64,000 nt of DNA from UBA7803 sp034522075 (lineage in GTDB: Bacteria > Pseudomonadota > Gammaproteobacteria > Pseudomonadales > Azotimanducaceae). The position numbers and the translations under genes were made by a program. The stretch spans positions 1 to 64,000 of the forward strand of contig JAXHLO010000017.1 of NCBI GenBank assembly GCA_034522075.1. The letters are read 5' to 3'. The notes under the pieces are model-generated. The model was not told where the DNA came from, ran no database searches, and saw nothing but the letters and a program-made list of their open reading frames with translations. Of the stretch, positions 38,466 through 49,400 are shown in pieces (the stretch's first letter is position 1; every line of letters starts with the position of its first letter).

Positions 38466-40308
38466 ATGTTGGAAACACGTCAATTCCTGCCGGGCGGACT
38501 CAGCCTGTTCGTCCTGACGCTCCTGTTTTGTGCGGCGGGCATGCCTGCGCAGCTCCAGGCGGCAACGGAATCCGAGCGGTTGAATGCCTGGTTCGAGGCT
38601 CAGTTCCAGGCCGATCTCGAGCGCTCGCCCATGAGCAAGACCTACCAGGGCATCATCGATCAGGACTACGACGAGTGGGACGATGTGTCGCTTGAGTTTC
38701 AGGAAGAGAGCTACCGCCTGGGCCAGCAAAAGCTCGATGAGATGCGGGAGCGCTTCGACTTCGATGCGCTGAGTGAGCAGTCGCGGCTGTCCTGGCGCCT
38801 GTTCGCGTTCGACAAGGAGCGCGAGCAGGCGGGTCATCCGTATCGCGATCACGTTTATACCTTCAATCAGATGTTCGGTGCGCAATCCCGTATTCCGGCA
38901 TTTCTGATCAATCAGCACCGGGTGAGCGAGGCTTCCCATGCCGAGGCCTATATCGACCGTCTGATCGGCGTCGAGACCTATCTCGGGCAGGCCGTGAGCA
39001 ATGCCAGGCGCCGCGCGGCCAAAGGCATCATGCCGCCGCGGTTCGTCTATGAGCATGTGCTGCGTGATGCGCGCAACGTCATCAGCGGCGTACCGTTCGA
39101 CGCGGATGCCGAGGACGATTCGCCGCTGCTGGCCGACTTCAAGGCGAAAGTGGCGCAGCTCGATCTCGGCGACGTGCGGGCCCGGGGGCTCGTGGAGCGT
39201 GCCCGCGCCGCGCTGCTCGATCACGTCCAGCCCGCTTATGCGGGTCTGATCAGTGAGATGGAAGATCAGCAGGCCCGGGCGGACAGCCGGGATGGTGCGT
39301 GGAAGCTGCCGGACGGCGAGGACTACTATGCCTATCGTCTGGAAGAAATCACCACGACGTCACTGACCGCAGACGAGGTGCACGAACTCGGTCTGCGGGA
39401 GACCGAGCGCATTCACCGCGCCATGCGCGAGATCATGGCCCAGGTGGGCTTCGACGGTTCGCTGCAGGAATTCTTCGAGTTCACCCGCACCGATGAGCGG
39501 TTCTACTATGACAATGACGAGGAGGGCCGCGAGCGCTATCTGCGCGAGGCGCGCGCCATCATCGACGACATGCGCGGACGTCTCGACGAGCTGTTCCTGA
39601 AGCAACCCGAAGCCGCTCTGCAGGTCAAACGGGTGGAGCCGTTCCGCGAACGCTCGGCCGGCAAAGCCTTCTATCAACGCCCGGCCCCGGACGGCTCGCG
39701 TCCCGGAACCTATTACGCGAATCTCTATGACATGGGCGATATGCCCATTTACCAGATGCGTGCCCTGGCATATCACGAAGGCATACCGGGGCATCACATG
39801 CAGATCGCCATTGCTCAGGAACTGGAAGGCATACCCAGCTTCCGCCGCTTCGGCGGCCACACGGCCTACGTGGAAGGCTGGGGCCTGTATTCGGAGTGGG
39901 TGCCCACGGAGCTTGGTCTGTACGATGACCCCTATGACGATTTCGGCCGCCTGGCCATGGAGCTGTGGCGGGCCGGACGCCTGGTCGTGGACACCGGGCT
40001 GCATCACCTGCGCTGGAGCCGTGAGGACGCCATCAACTGGCTGTCTACCAACACACCCAACCCCGCGAGGCGATGTGGTCAAGGCCATCGAGCGCTATAT
40101 CGTCATGCCGGGTCAGGCCACGGCATACAAGATCGGCATGCTGAGGATTCAGGAGCTGCGGCAGCGCGCGCAGCGCGAGCTGGGCGAGGCCTTCGACGTA
40201 GGTGAGTTTCACGATGCGGTGCTGGCCAACGGCTCCGTGCCGCTGCCGATTCTCGAGCAGCTCGTGGCGGATTACATCGCGGAGCGGTCGGGGTCCGCAG
40301 ACGGCTGA
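38466..40308 (+). CDS. DUF885 family protein (M2/M32-like metallopeptidase fold), frame break near 40063
   Basis: About 613 residues with a signal peptide (LFVLTLLFCAAGMPAQLQA), so likely periplasmic or secreted. The central motif YHEGIPGHHMQIAIAQE near residue 437 resembles a zinc-metallopeptidase HExxH-type site, followed by GHTAYVEGWGLYSEW. The role of DUF885 proteins is not well established. The frame breaks at a run of C (40061-40064) after STNTPNP; removing one C gives RGDVVKAIERYIVMPGQATAYKIG and a normal end at 40306. The 3' end overlaps the convergent gene by 37 bases. Confidence 0.9.
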
Positions 40309-41018
40309 TCAGCCGCGGTGCTGCGCCTGGAGATCTTTACGAAACCTTCCCGGCGGTCGACGATGACGAACGCTGCCCGGTTCGCTCGGGCCCAGGCGTT
40401 GAGCTGCTTGAGGTCTTCGCTGCGGGTCACCCGCCGTGCCAGGATCGTGCAGTCTTCGGCCAGCCGGTCGCCCAGGCGGTTGAGGGCGCCGACGGCACCT
40501 CCCGGCGTTGCCCGGGCACCTTCGCAGAGCACCAGCGCGATCCGCTCCGCGAGACGCGACGTGTCCACCGCATACCAGACATAGCCGTCGAACAGATGAG
40601 CACGGCTGGCGATGACGTGGGCCGAGCCAAGCTGGTACTGGGTAAGCCAGGAACGGGTCATGTTGGCGTGGTGGGTATCGTCTTCCAGGCACCAGAGCTG
40701 CTTGCTGCGCTGGGTGGAGGCAGAGCACAGGCTGCCGAGAACCAGGGTCAGAGCACTGGTGCCGCATTGCACGATGGGCCCGGCGGCGCGTGTTGCTTCG
40801 GCCAGACAGCTGCGCAGATAGCTTTCGTCGCTCTGGCTGAGGGGGTCGCCCCAGCAGGCGAAGAGTTCGGCAACGGCCGCAAACGGCAGCGGTTGGTCGT
40901 CCGCTACGGCCAGTTGACGCATGCAGCGATCGAAGCCGCGATAGCGTTCAAAGACCGCTGCCTGGGTGCGCAGGGCACGCATGCCGTTCTGGGTGCGCTT
41001 GGAAATGGCGAGCTGCAT
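40272..41018 (-). CDS. Putative Rossmann-fold methyltransferase-like protein
   Basis: About 248 residues. The middle has the layout of class I methyltransferases: glycine-poor motif I (GPIVQCGTSALTLVLGSL), an acidic end of strand 2 (LWCLEDDTHHANM), and ERIALVLCEGARATPGG in place of motif IV/post-II. The glycine-rich loop is weak, so cofactor binding is uncertain. The ATG at 41018 is chosen because the upstream extension is unlike the rest. It is antisense to the last 37 bases of the DUF885 gene and divergent from the hydrolase. Substrate unknown. Confidence 0.6.
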   Translation of the reverse strand: MQLAISKRTQNGMRALRTQAAVFERYRGFDRCMRQLAVADDQPLPFAAVAELFACWGDPLSQSDESYLRSCLAEATRAAGPIVQCGTSALTLVLGSLCSASTQRSKQLWCLEDDTHHANMTRSWLTQYQLGSAHVIASRAHLFDGYVWYAVDTSRLAERIALVLCEGARATPGGAVGALNRLGDRLAEDCTILARRVTRSEDLKQLNAWARANRAAFVIVDRREGFVKISRRSTAADQPSADPDRSAM

Positions 41019-41110
41019 GCCGGCGAGTATACTGGTCCGCTGCCGCGGATCAGGTGGCGCAGCACCGATCCGTGCACCAGTTCGCATGCCGACCGCCTGG
41101 AGCGTGACCT

Positions 41111-42076
41111 ATGACTGACATCATCCCCCCGGAAGTGTGGGATCCCCGCATCAGTACGATGATGGTTGAGACCAACGGCCAGCGCTTCGAAGTGGCTGTC
41201 TGCGGCAGCGGCGACCGCCTGGCGCTGTGTCTGCACGGCTTTCCCGAGCACAGTTTTTCCTGGCGTCACCAGTTGCCCATGCTGGCCGATCTCGGCTATC
41301 GGGTCTGGGCGCCCAATCTGCGCGGCTATGGCCGCTCGTCGCGTCCGCAAGGCATGGCCGCCTACAGCATCGAGAATCTGCTGGCCGACGTGGCCGGCCT
41401 GATCGACGCTGCGGATTGTCGGGAGACCGTGCTCATTGCCCACGACTGGGGGGCCGTCATCGCCTGGTACTTCGCCATGCGGCAGGTTCGCCCGTTGTCC
41501 CGCCTGATCATCTGCAACGTCCCGCATCCGGCACCGGCACGGCGGGCCCTCACTGAAGGATTCGCACAGCTGAAAAAGTCCTGGTACCTGTTCTTCTTTC
41601 AGCTTCCCTGGCTGCCGGAGCGTCTGCTGGGCCGGGATGGCGCCCGCGCGGTGGGCGAAGCCATTCGCGGCAGCAGTGTGGATGCTGAGCGCTTTCCGGA
41701 CGAAGTGGTGGAGGTGTATCGGCGCAATGCTGCCCAGCCCGGGGCGCTGACCGCCATGATCAACTACTATCGGGCACTGCTGCGCGGCGGCGGTGCACGG
41801 CGCCAGCAGACGGCGGGCTTTCCCGTCATCGAAACCCCCACGCTCATGCTCTGGGGTGAGGAGGACGTGGCGCTGACCAGGGCCACCACCTACGGCACCG
41901 AGGACTACGTGCGCGATCTGACGATCCGCTATCTGCCGCGGGTGTCCCACTGGGTGCAGCAGGAAGCTCCGGAAATCGTCAATCCCATGATGAAGGCATT
42001 TCTGCTCGGTGAGCGCGTGCCGCGGCTGCGCTGGGTGGCGCGCCTGGAGGCCGGGGAGGAGGCCGATCAGGCCTGA
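41111..42076 (+). CDS. Alpha/beta hydrolase, epoxide-hydrolase-like
   Basis: A 321-residue alpha/beta hydrolase. The oxyanion segment is LHGFPEHSFSWRHQ and the nucleophile is Asp in AHDWGAVIAWYFA near residue 112, both typical of epoxide hydrolases and haloalkane dehalogenases rather than Ser esterases. The acid is in LMLWGEEDVAL and the catalytic His in PRVSHWVQQEAP. The cap with FFFQLPWLPE is also epoxide-hydrolase-like. It overlaps the convergent ferredoxin gene by 10 bases. Possibly opens epoxides formed by P450s; that is an inference. Confidence 0.9.
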   Translation: MTDIIPPEVWDPRISTMMVETNGQRFEVAVCGSGDRLALCLHGFPEHSFSWRHQLPMLADLGYRVWAPNLRGYGRSSRPQGMAAYSIENLLADVAGLIDAADCRETVLIAHDWGAVIAWYFAMRQVRPLSRLIICNVPHPAPARRALTEGFAQLKKSWYLFFFQLPWLPERLLGRDGARAVGEAIRGSSVDAERFPDEVVEVYRRNAAQPGALTAMINYYRALLRGGGARRQQTAGFPVIETPTLMLWGEEDVALTRATTYGTEDYVRDLTIRYLPRVSHWVQQEAPEIVNPMMKAFLLGERVPRLRWVARLEAGEEADQA

Positions 42077-42387
42077 TCCGGCGGCACTTCGACCACCAGA
42101 CCGTCCAATCCGTCGTCCACCCGGATCTGACAGGCCAGGCGGCTGTTGGCCCGGCGGCCGTGGACATAGGCGAGGATTTCCACTTCATCGCCATGGGCGG
42201 GGGGCAGGCGCTCGAGGAATGCCCTGGGTACGTAGCAGTGACAGGTGGCGCAGGTACAGCCGCCGCCGCACTGGCCGAGAATACCGGGAATGTGGTTGTC
42301 CAGAGCGCCGTCCATGACCGATTCACCCGCGCTGAGATGACAGGTGGCGCGGGAACCGTCGGGCTGTACGTATGTGACCTTGGGCAT
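42067..42387 (-). CDS. 2Fe-2S ferredoxin, second copy
   Basis: A 106-residue adrenodoxin-type ferredoxin, similar in length and layout to the one at 34094 (MPKVTYVQPDGS). Cluster cysteines: QCGGGCTCATCHCYV (C-x5-C-x2-C) and RLACQI. It has one extra Cys right after the CATC motif. It stands alone, convergent with the epoxide-hydrolase-like gene (10-bp overlap) and divergent from coaE. The partner oxygenase is not adjacent; it may serve the CYP153 enzymes or one elsewhere. Confidence 0.93.
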   Translation of the reverse strand: MPKVTYVQPDGSRATCHLSAGESVMDGALDNHIPGILGQCGGGCTCATCHCYVPRAFLERLPPAHGDEVEILAYVHGRRANSRLACQIRVDDGLDGLVVEVPPDQA

Positions 42388-42434
42388 CGGTGGCGGTAGA
42401 ATGATTGGCTTTTCCCGTGGAGTCTACAGACCCT

Positions 42435-43061
42435 ATGAAAATCGGTCTCACAGGCGGTATTGCCTCCGGAAAGTCCACGGCGGCCAGCTATCTCGAGCAG
42501 CTCGGCGCCTTCGTCATCGATGCGGACAAACTGGGGCATCGGGCCTACGAGCCGGATGGTCCGGCCTTCCAGGCCGTAGTGGAAGCCTTCGGGGACGACA
42601 TCGTCTCTGCTGACGGCTTCATCGACCGCAAGGTGCTCGGCGGCAGGGTGTTCGGCGACCCGCATGGCTTGCGCCGGCTCACCGACATCCTCTGGCCGGA
42701 GATCCTCGACCTGGCACGCCTCGAAATGGACGCAGTGGAACGCGTCGATCCGACGCGCATCATCGTGCTCGAGGCCGCCGTGCTGCTGGAGGCTGGCTGG
42801 GAAGTGGCCGTGGATGAGGTCTGGGCCGTGCTGGTTACCCCGGAGATTGCCGTGGAGCGTGCCTGTGCCCGGGACGGCCTGAGTGCCGAAGATGTACAGC
42901 GGCGCATGGCCGCGCAATTGAGTAACGAAGAGCGCCGCGCGCGATCCCACGTGGTGATCGACAACTCCGGCGGGCCGGAGACCCTGCTGGCCCTTCTCGA
43001 TCGGGAATGGCTGCGTATCACCGGCAACGACGGCCGGGCGGCGGGTGGACAGGCCGGATGA
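42435..43061 (+). CDS. coaE: Dephospho-CoA kinase (CoaE-like)
   Basis: A 208-residue P-loop kinase that phosphorylates dephospho-CoA in the last step of CoA synthesis. Walker A is GLTGGIASGKSTAASYLEQLG, then the DADKLGHRAYEPDGPAFQ segment and the lid region RRMAAQLSNEERRA. The usual ADxVIDN before the end reads SHVVIDNSGG, a change at the Asp position. The ATG at 42435 starts exactly at the family N-terminus. Its stop overlaps the PHP gene start (ATGA). It sits with catabolic genes rather than the usual type IV pilin/yacG context, so it may be a second copy dedicated to a CoA-hungry pathway. Confidence 0.87.
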   Translation: MKIGLTGGIASGKSTAASYLEQLGAFVIDADKLGHRAYEPDGPAFQAVVEAFGDDIVSADGFIDRKVLGGRVFGDPHGLRRLTDILWPEILDLARLEMDAVERVDPTRIIVLEAAVLLEAGWEVAVDEVWAVLVTPEIAVERACARDGLSAEDVQRRMAAQLSNEERRARSHVVIDNSGGPETLLALLDREWLRITGNDGRAAGGQAG

Positions 43062-43693
43062 TTCTGGATCTGCACACGCACTCCATCAAGTCCGACGACG
43101 GCCGCGCCAAGGTGCGCAACTACTGTCAGTGGATCCGCACCCGGGAGATTCCCATCGATGGCTTCGTCCTCACCGAGCACCGCCAGTTCGACGATGAATC
43201 CGACTATGGCGAGCTGGCCCGCGAGTTCGATCTGACCATCCTCAAGGGCAGCGAGGTCGAGACGGAATACGGGCACGTGCTGGTGTTCGGCGTCAGCGAT
43301 GCATTGCGTCGAGCCTTCGACTTCGGCGATATACGTCTGCCTCTGGCCCGGGTGATCGAGGCCTGTGCGGAGCACGGTGCGGTGCCGGTGCCCTGTCACC
43401 CGGGACGGCCGCGCGTGGGCATGCACGCCCATCTGGCCGAATTCGGTGTGCCCGAGGGTGTCCGCATCGTGGAAATCCGCAATGGCGGCAGCCGTGAGGG
43501 TGAAGACGGCATCGCCGAGGCCATGGCGCAGGACCAGGGTTATCTGGGCACCGGCGGCAGCGACGCGCATATCGTTTCCCACGTGGGGCGCTGTGCCACG
43601 CGCTTTCCGGGTCCGATCAGCAGTGAAAGCGAATTGGTCGAGGCGCTCAATGCCGGAGACTTCGAAGCCATCAGTAACAGGCAGGCATCATGA
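43058..43693 (+). CDS. PHP-domain metal-dependent phosphoesterase family protein
   Basis: A 211-residue PHP-fold protein. Metal ligands are visible at the start (LDLHTHSIKSDDGR), in FVLTEHRQFDD, KGSEVETEYGHVLVFG, VPCHPGRPR and the final GTGGSDAHIVSHVG. No polymerase or other domain is attached, so it is probably a stand-alone phosphatase or phosphodiesterase. It is translationally coupled on both sides (ATGA overlaps with coaE and with the first MaoC gene). Substrate unknown. Confidence 0.88.
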   Translation: MILDLHTHSIKSDDGRAKVRNYCQWIRTREIPIDGFVLTEHRQFDDESDYGELAREFDLTILKGSEVETEYGHVLVFGVSDALRRAFDFGDIRLPLARVIEACAEHGAVPVPCHPGRPRVGMHAHLAEFGVPEGVRIVEIRNGGSREGEDGIAEAMAQDQGYLGTGGSDAHIVSHVGRCATRFPGPISSESELVEALNAGDFEAISNRQAS

Positions 43694-44142
43694 GCGACTT
43701 GCTGGATATCGAAGCTGTGCGCGAGCAGTTTCTCAATCAGGTTTTCGATGAGCAGACATTCGAGCTCGACACCGCGCAGATCGTCGACTACGCCCGTGCC
43801 TGCGGCGAGCAGGCGCCGCGCTATGTCGACCCCGGGCACCCGGACTTCCAGGCGCCGCCGACCTTTCCCTCGAGCTTTCGGCCGACCCGGCGTCTTCCCG
43901 AAGGCTTTCCCAAGCTGCCCGGGCTCGGCATGGATGCCGGCAAAGCCGTAGCACCCATGGCGCCGGTCCGCCCCGGGGTCAAACTCACGGCGCGAACCCA
44001 TCTGCACGAGGTTTATGCCAAGACCGGCCGCTCCGGGCGCATGACCTTCATGGTGACCCGCATGGAGATCTTCGACCCCGACGGCGTGCAGCTTGCCGCC
44101 GCCGACACACGCATCGTCATCCGGGAGAAACCGTCCTCATGA
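43690..44142 (+). CDS. MaoC-like dehydratase, N-terminal-type hotdog protein
   Basis: A 150-residue hotdog-fold protein of the FAS1_DH/MaoC_N type. Readable pattern: QTFELDTAQIVDYARACGEQAPRYVD, then PPTFPSSFRP and VKLTARTHLHEVYAKTGRSG. Such half-domains pair with a catalytic MaoC partner to hydrate enoyl-CoA thioesters. The catalytic D-x4-H of full MaoC proteins is not seen here. The stop overlaps the next gene by four bases, so the two very probably form a heteromer, as ChsH1/ChsH2 do in steroid degradation. Confidence 0.87.
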   Translation: MSDLLDIEAVREQFLNQVFDEQTFELDTAQIVDYARACGEQAPRYVDPGHPDFQAPPTFPSSFRPTRRLPEGFPKLPGLGMDAGKAVAPMAPVRPGVKLTARTHLHEVYAKTGRSGRMTFMVTRMEIFDPDGVQLAAADTRIVIREKPSS

Positions 44143-44555
44143 GCATCGCCAGCATTGCCGACGTTGAATTCGGCGCGCAGCTGCCGGAATTCGAGCCGGA
44201 CACGAGCCTGGAAAACGTGCGCAGCTTTGTCGTGGCGGCGGGTTGGGACGGCCCGCGCTTCACCGATCACGAGGCGGCCCGTAAGGAAGGTCTGCCCGGT
44301 GCGCTGGTCCCCGGCATACTCAGCCAGGGGTATCTGGCGGCCATGATTCACCGCTGGGCGCCGGACGCCTTCATTGAGAACGTGGACACGATTTTCCGCG
44401 CCCCGGTCCTGGTGGACGAACCCTACCGCATCAGCGGTGTCGTCACCGACGTAGATGAAGACGACGGCCGGGTGGAGATCGACCTGACCCTGACCAACGA
44501 GCAGGGCGAAACCCGGGTGTTCGGGACGGCCATGGTGAAGCTGCCCATAGAGTGA
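44139..44555 (+). CDS. MaoC-like enoyl-CoA hydratase (hotdog)
   Basis: A 138-residue hotdog protein, the partner of the preceding gene. The hydratase segment reads GWDGPRFTDHEAARKEGLPGALVPGILSQGYLA; the D-x4-H-like FTDHEAA and the GxLVPG turn match MaoC hydratases. The C-terminal strands (YRISGVVTDVDEDDGRVEIDLTLTNEQGE) close the fold. It is the last gene of the four-gene coaE-PHP-maoC-maoC unit. It ends at 44555, immediately beside the convergent DUF35 gene ending at 44556. Confidence 0.88.
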   Translation: MSIASIADVEFGAQLPEFEPDTSLENVRSFVVAAGWDGPRFTDHEAARKEGLPGALVPGILSQGYLAAMIHRWAPDAFIENVDTIFRAPVLVDEPYRISGVVTDVDEDDGRVEIDLTLTNEQGETRVFGTAMVKLPIE

Positions 44556-44969
44556 TTAGACCACCCGGAACAGCGGAATGTTCACCTCGTCGTGTTCTTC
44601 CCATTCCACTTCCACCCGCTGCCCGCAGGCCAGATCCGTGGTCGGGTCTGCGGCGCCCACCACGTTGGACAGCAGCCGCGGGCCCTCGTCGAGATCGATC
44701 CAGGCGACGGCATAGGGCACCTGGGTGCGGAAGAACGGGTGATAGCTCTGACGCACCACACTGAAGGTATAGATGCTGCCTTTGCCGGAGGCCGTGTGCC
44801 AACTCAGCGTTCCGCCGGTGCAACCGGTGCAGTGGCGGCGCGGGTGCCAGACCACGGTGCCGCAGTCGTCGCATTGCTGGTAGCGCAGTTCCCGGTTGCG
44901 GGTGGCCTCCCAGAATGGCGCCGTATCCGGTTCCGCCAGTTTCGGCAGGGGTCGGGTTGCATCCGTCAT
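44556..44969 (-). CDS. DUF35/OB-fold acyl-CoA-associated zinc protein
   Basis: A 137-residue protein of the DUF35 (ChsH2 C-terminal) type. A zinc finger with four Cys is at LRYQQCDDCGTVVWHPRRHC-x2-C, followed by the OB fold (GKGSIYTFSVVRQSYHPFF, VPYAVAWIDLDEGPRLLSNVV). These proteins bind and organise thiolase-like partners, as in the Ltp2-ChsH2 aldolase. The ATG at 44969 lies two bases after the thiolase stop, so the two are one operon. Confidence 0.91.
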   Translation of the reverse strand: MTDATRPLPKLAEPDTAPFWEATRNRELRYQQCDDCGTVVWHPRRHCTGCTGGTLSWHTASGKGSIYTFSVVRQSYHPFFRTQVPYAVAWIDLDEGPRLLSNVVGAADPTTDLACGQRVEVEWEEHDEVNIPLFRVV

Positions 44970-44971
44970 GA

Positions 44972-46166
44972 TCAGTCTCTCCCCAGTATTACCGTCCCGG
45001 CGCAATGCCGGGCGCCGAGCATGCCGCCGTTGCCGTGTGCGACGGCCAGACGGGCGCCGTCCACCTGGCTGGTGGATTCGCCGCGCAACTGGCGCGCCGC
45101 TTCGATGAGCAGAAAGATGCCCCGCATGCCGGGGTGATTGGACGACAGGCCGCCGCCATCGGTATTCAGCGCCGGCCCGTCTCCCGGACGGTCGTAGCGC
45201 AGGCGCCCGCCTTCCACCCAGCGTCCGCCTTCGCCCTTGGGGCAGAACCCCAGATCTTCCAGCAGCGCCAGCACAGTGATGGAAAAGGAATCGTAGATCA
45301 TGGCTATATCCATCTCGGCAGGGCTGACCCCGGCCTCCGCAAACGCTGCTGGTCCGGACTGAGCGGCCGCGCTGGTGGTGATGTCGGCGCCGTTTTCCGG
45401 ATATCTGGTCGCTTCGCCGCTGCCCAGCAGCCAGACCGGCGCTTTAGCGCAATTGCGTGCTACCTGCGGGGAGGCGATGATCACCGCACCGCCGCCGTCG
45501 GAGATCATGCAGCATTCCAGCAGATGCAGCGGGTCGGCGATCATGCGCGAGTTCACCACGTCATCGATGGTGGTTTCGCGGATGCCCACGAACTCCAGGT
45601 CGGTCATGGCCTGGACGGCCTCCGGGTTGCGCATGGCGTGGGCCCGGGTTGCCACGGAGATCTCGGCGAGCTGCTCGCTGGTGGTGCCGTACTCGTACAT
45701 ATGGCGCCGCGCCACCATGGCGTAATTGGCCACCAGAGTCTGGCCGACGAAGGATTCCATGTTGTCGCCGGGCAGGCCCAGCCCGCCGCGCCCCGCCCAC
45801 GCCGATGCGGGCGGCGTTGCTGTGGGCGGTGGAGCCGTAGGTGAGCAGCGCTACCTTGGCTTTGCCGGCGGCAATGTCGCGGCGGGCGTGGGCCGCATGG
45901 TATTCATAGGAACTGCCGCCCACGTTGGTGGTATCGATGACGCTGGGTTTCAGACCGAAGTATTCCGAGATCATGAAACCGCTCATGGGCCCGGCTTCCC
46001 CGGCGTCGTAGACCGCGTCCACGTCACGCCAGTCGAGCCCGGCGTCCTCCAGGGCCCGGGCGGCGCTCGCTGCCTTGATCTGCAGCGGGCTGAGGGTGCC
46101 CTCCACATCCCGGGACGGGTATTCGTGAATGCCGACGATGGCGGCGCTGCGCGATTGCGTGGTCAA
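44972..46166 (-). CDS. SCP2-type thiolase-like protein (Ltp2-like), frame break near 45792
   Basis: About 397 residues of the lipid-transfer/SCP2 thiolase group. Readable: AAIVGIHEYPSRD at the start, DTTNVGGSSYEYHAAHARRD, the CMISDGGGAVIIASP segment, and AHGNGGMLGARHCAGTVI at the end. The position of the usual thiolase nucleophile Cys holds GGSSYEYH with no Cys, as in Ltp2-type aldolases, so C-C cleavage by retro-aldol chemistry is more likely than thiolysis. A run of four C at 45791-45794 has one base too many; removing it joins SNAARIGVGG to RGGLGLPGDNMESF. Operon with DUF35. Confidence 0.88.
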
Positions 46167-46228
46167 GTGCTCCCCCTTAGCTGATGCCTGCCGAAACTAC
46201 CAGTTTACCTTGCTTGAATTGTCTTTTG

Positions 46229-46350
46229 TTGGAGCGACCTCCAGGCCTGCGCGATCTTCGTGTGGGAGCGATCTGTGTAGAGCGAACTTCAGCTCGCGAC
46301 CTGGAGGTCGCTCCCATCTAAGATCGCGATCTGGAGGCCGCTCCCACCAA
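46229..46350. repeat. REP-like palindromic repeats
   Basis: Three related GC-rich units with the core GGAGCGACCTCCAGG or its reverse complement lie between the thiolase and mutA genes. The 15 bases at 46231-46245 are exactly the reverse complement of 46300-46314. A third unit (GATCTGGAGGCCGCTCCCACC) follows at 46329-46349, and a GTGGGAGCGATC half is at 46262-46273. This is the layout of REP/BIME elements of Pseudomonas-like bacteria. Confidence 0.85.
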
Positions 46351-46402
46351 AAGCGATCTTGGTACAATGCGTTTCAGTTGTATCTACGAACCGGGAACAA
46401 TC

Positions 46403-48556
<2,154 letters not shown>

Positions 48557-48588
48557 CTATATGAAAAGATTATGTTTGGAGTAGCAGA

Positions 48589-49017
48589 ATGATTGGGAAG
48601 TTGAATCATGTGGCCATTGTCGTGCCGGATCTGGCCGCCGCATCGTCGGTTTATGCGAGCACCCTGGGCGCACAGGTTTCCGAGCCGGTAGCGCTGCCCG
48701 ACCACGGGGTCACCACGGTATTCGTGGAACTGCCGAACACCAAGATCGAACTACTGCACCCGCTTGGGAACGACTCCCCGGTGGAAAAGTTTCTCGCCAA
48801 CAATCCCAGCGGCGGGATGCATCACGTCTGCTACGAGGTGGAGGATATCCAGGCGGCCGTAGACACGCTGGTGGCCGACGGCGCACGCGTGCTCGGTGAC
48901 GGCCGGCCGAAGACGGGTGCCCATGGCCTGCCGGTGGTATTTCTGCATCCCAAGGATTTCTGCGGCACCTTGATCGAGCTCGAGGAGGTGGGCGAGCCGA
49001 GCATAGCCGCCGCCTGA
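48589..49017 (+). CDS. mce: Methylmalonyl-CoA epimerase
   Basis: A 142-residue vicinal-oxygen-chelate protein that converts (S)- to (R)-methylmalonyl-CoA. Metal ligands are visible: H in KLNHVAIVVPDL, H in GMHHVCYEVED and E in GTLIELEE. The GLPVVFLHPKDFCGTLIELEE end is diagnostic. It begins 33 bases after the mutase gene, an expected pairing. A basic ATG start at 48589. Confidence 0.95.
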   Translation: MIGKLNHVAIVVPDLAAASSVYASTLGAQVSEPVALPDHGVTTVFVELPNTKIELLHPLGNDSPVEKFLANNPSGGMHHVCYEVEDIQAAVDTLVADGARVLGDGRPKTGAHGLPVVFLHPKDFCGTLIELEEVGEPSIAAA

Positions 49018-49045
49018 TACCCGGGCCTGGAAGTGGAGGGCTGGT

Positions 49046-49309
49046 ATGTCCGATCTGGAAATTCCGGAACTGCCCGCGGAAGTCGTCCTCGCCGTTCAGC
49101 GGGGACGTAAGCTGGATGCCATCAGAATTCTGCGGGAGAAGACCGGCATGGGGCTCAGCGACGCCAAGATTCTCGTCGATCGCCTGGCCGAAGAATACGG
49201 CAGCGAGGCGCCCCAGGTGTCGGCGAGCCGGGAGGATGCCGGCAACCTCAGGCTGCTGGCGGCGCTGGTGATCCTCGGGGGAATTGCCGCGGCAATCTTC
49301 CTGCTCTGA
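49046..49309 (+). CDS. Ribosomal L7/L12 C-terminal-like protein with a membrane anchor
   Basis: An 87-residue protein. Residues 8-50 match the C-terminal fold of ribosomal L7/L12 (EVVLAVQRGRKLDAIRILREKTGMGLSDAKILVDRLAEEYG), which normally binds translation factors. A short linker leads to one hydrophobic C-terminal helix (LLAALVILGGIAAAIFLL) ending at the stop, so it should be tail-anchored in the inner membrane. GTGGAGG lies before the ATG. Function unknown; it is next to the epimerase but not evidently related. Confidence 0.8.
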   Translation: MSDLEIPELPAEVVLAVQRGRKLDAIRILREKTGMGLSDAKILVDRLAEEYGSEAPQVSASREDAGNLRLLAALVILGGIAAAIFLL

Positions 49310-49400
49310 GCCGGATCCGCAGCCGCTGAATTTGTGCTGGGCGCAGCATCGCGCTCGGCCGGTTTAGAGCTATCATAGCGGCGTCGGTTTTGCCTGGGGG

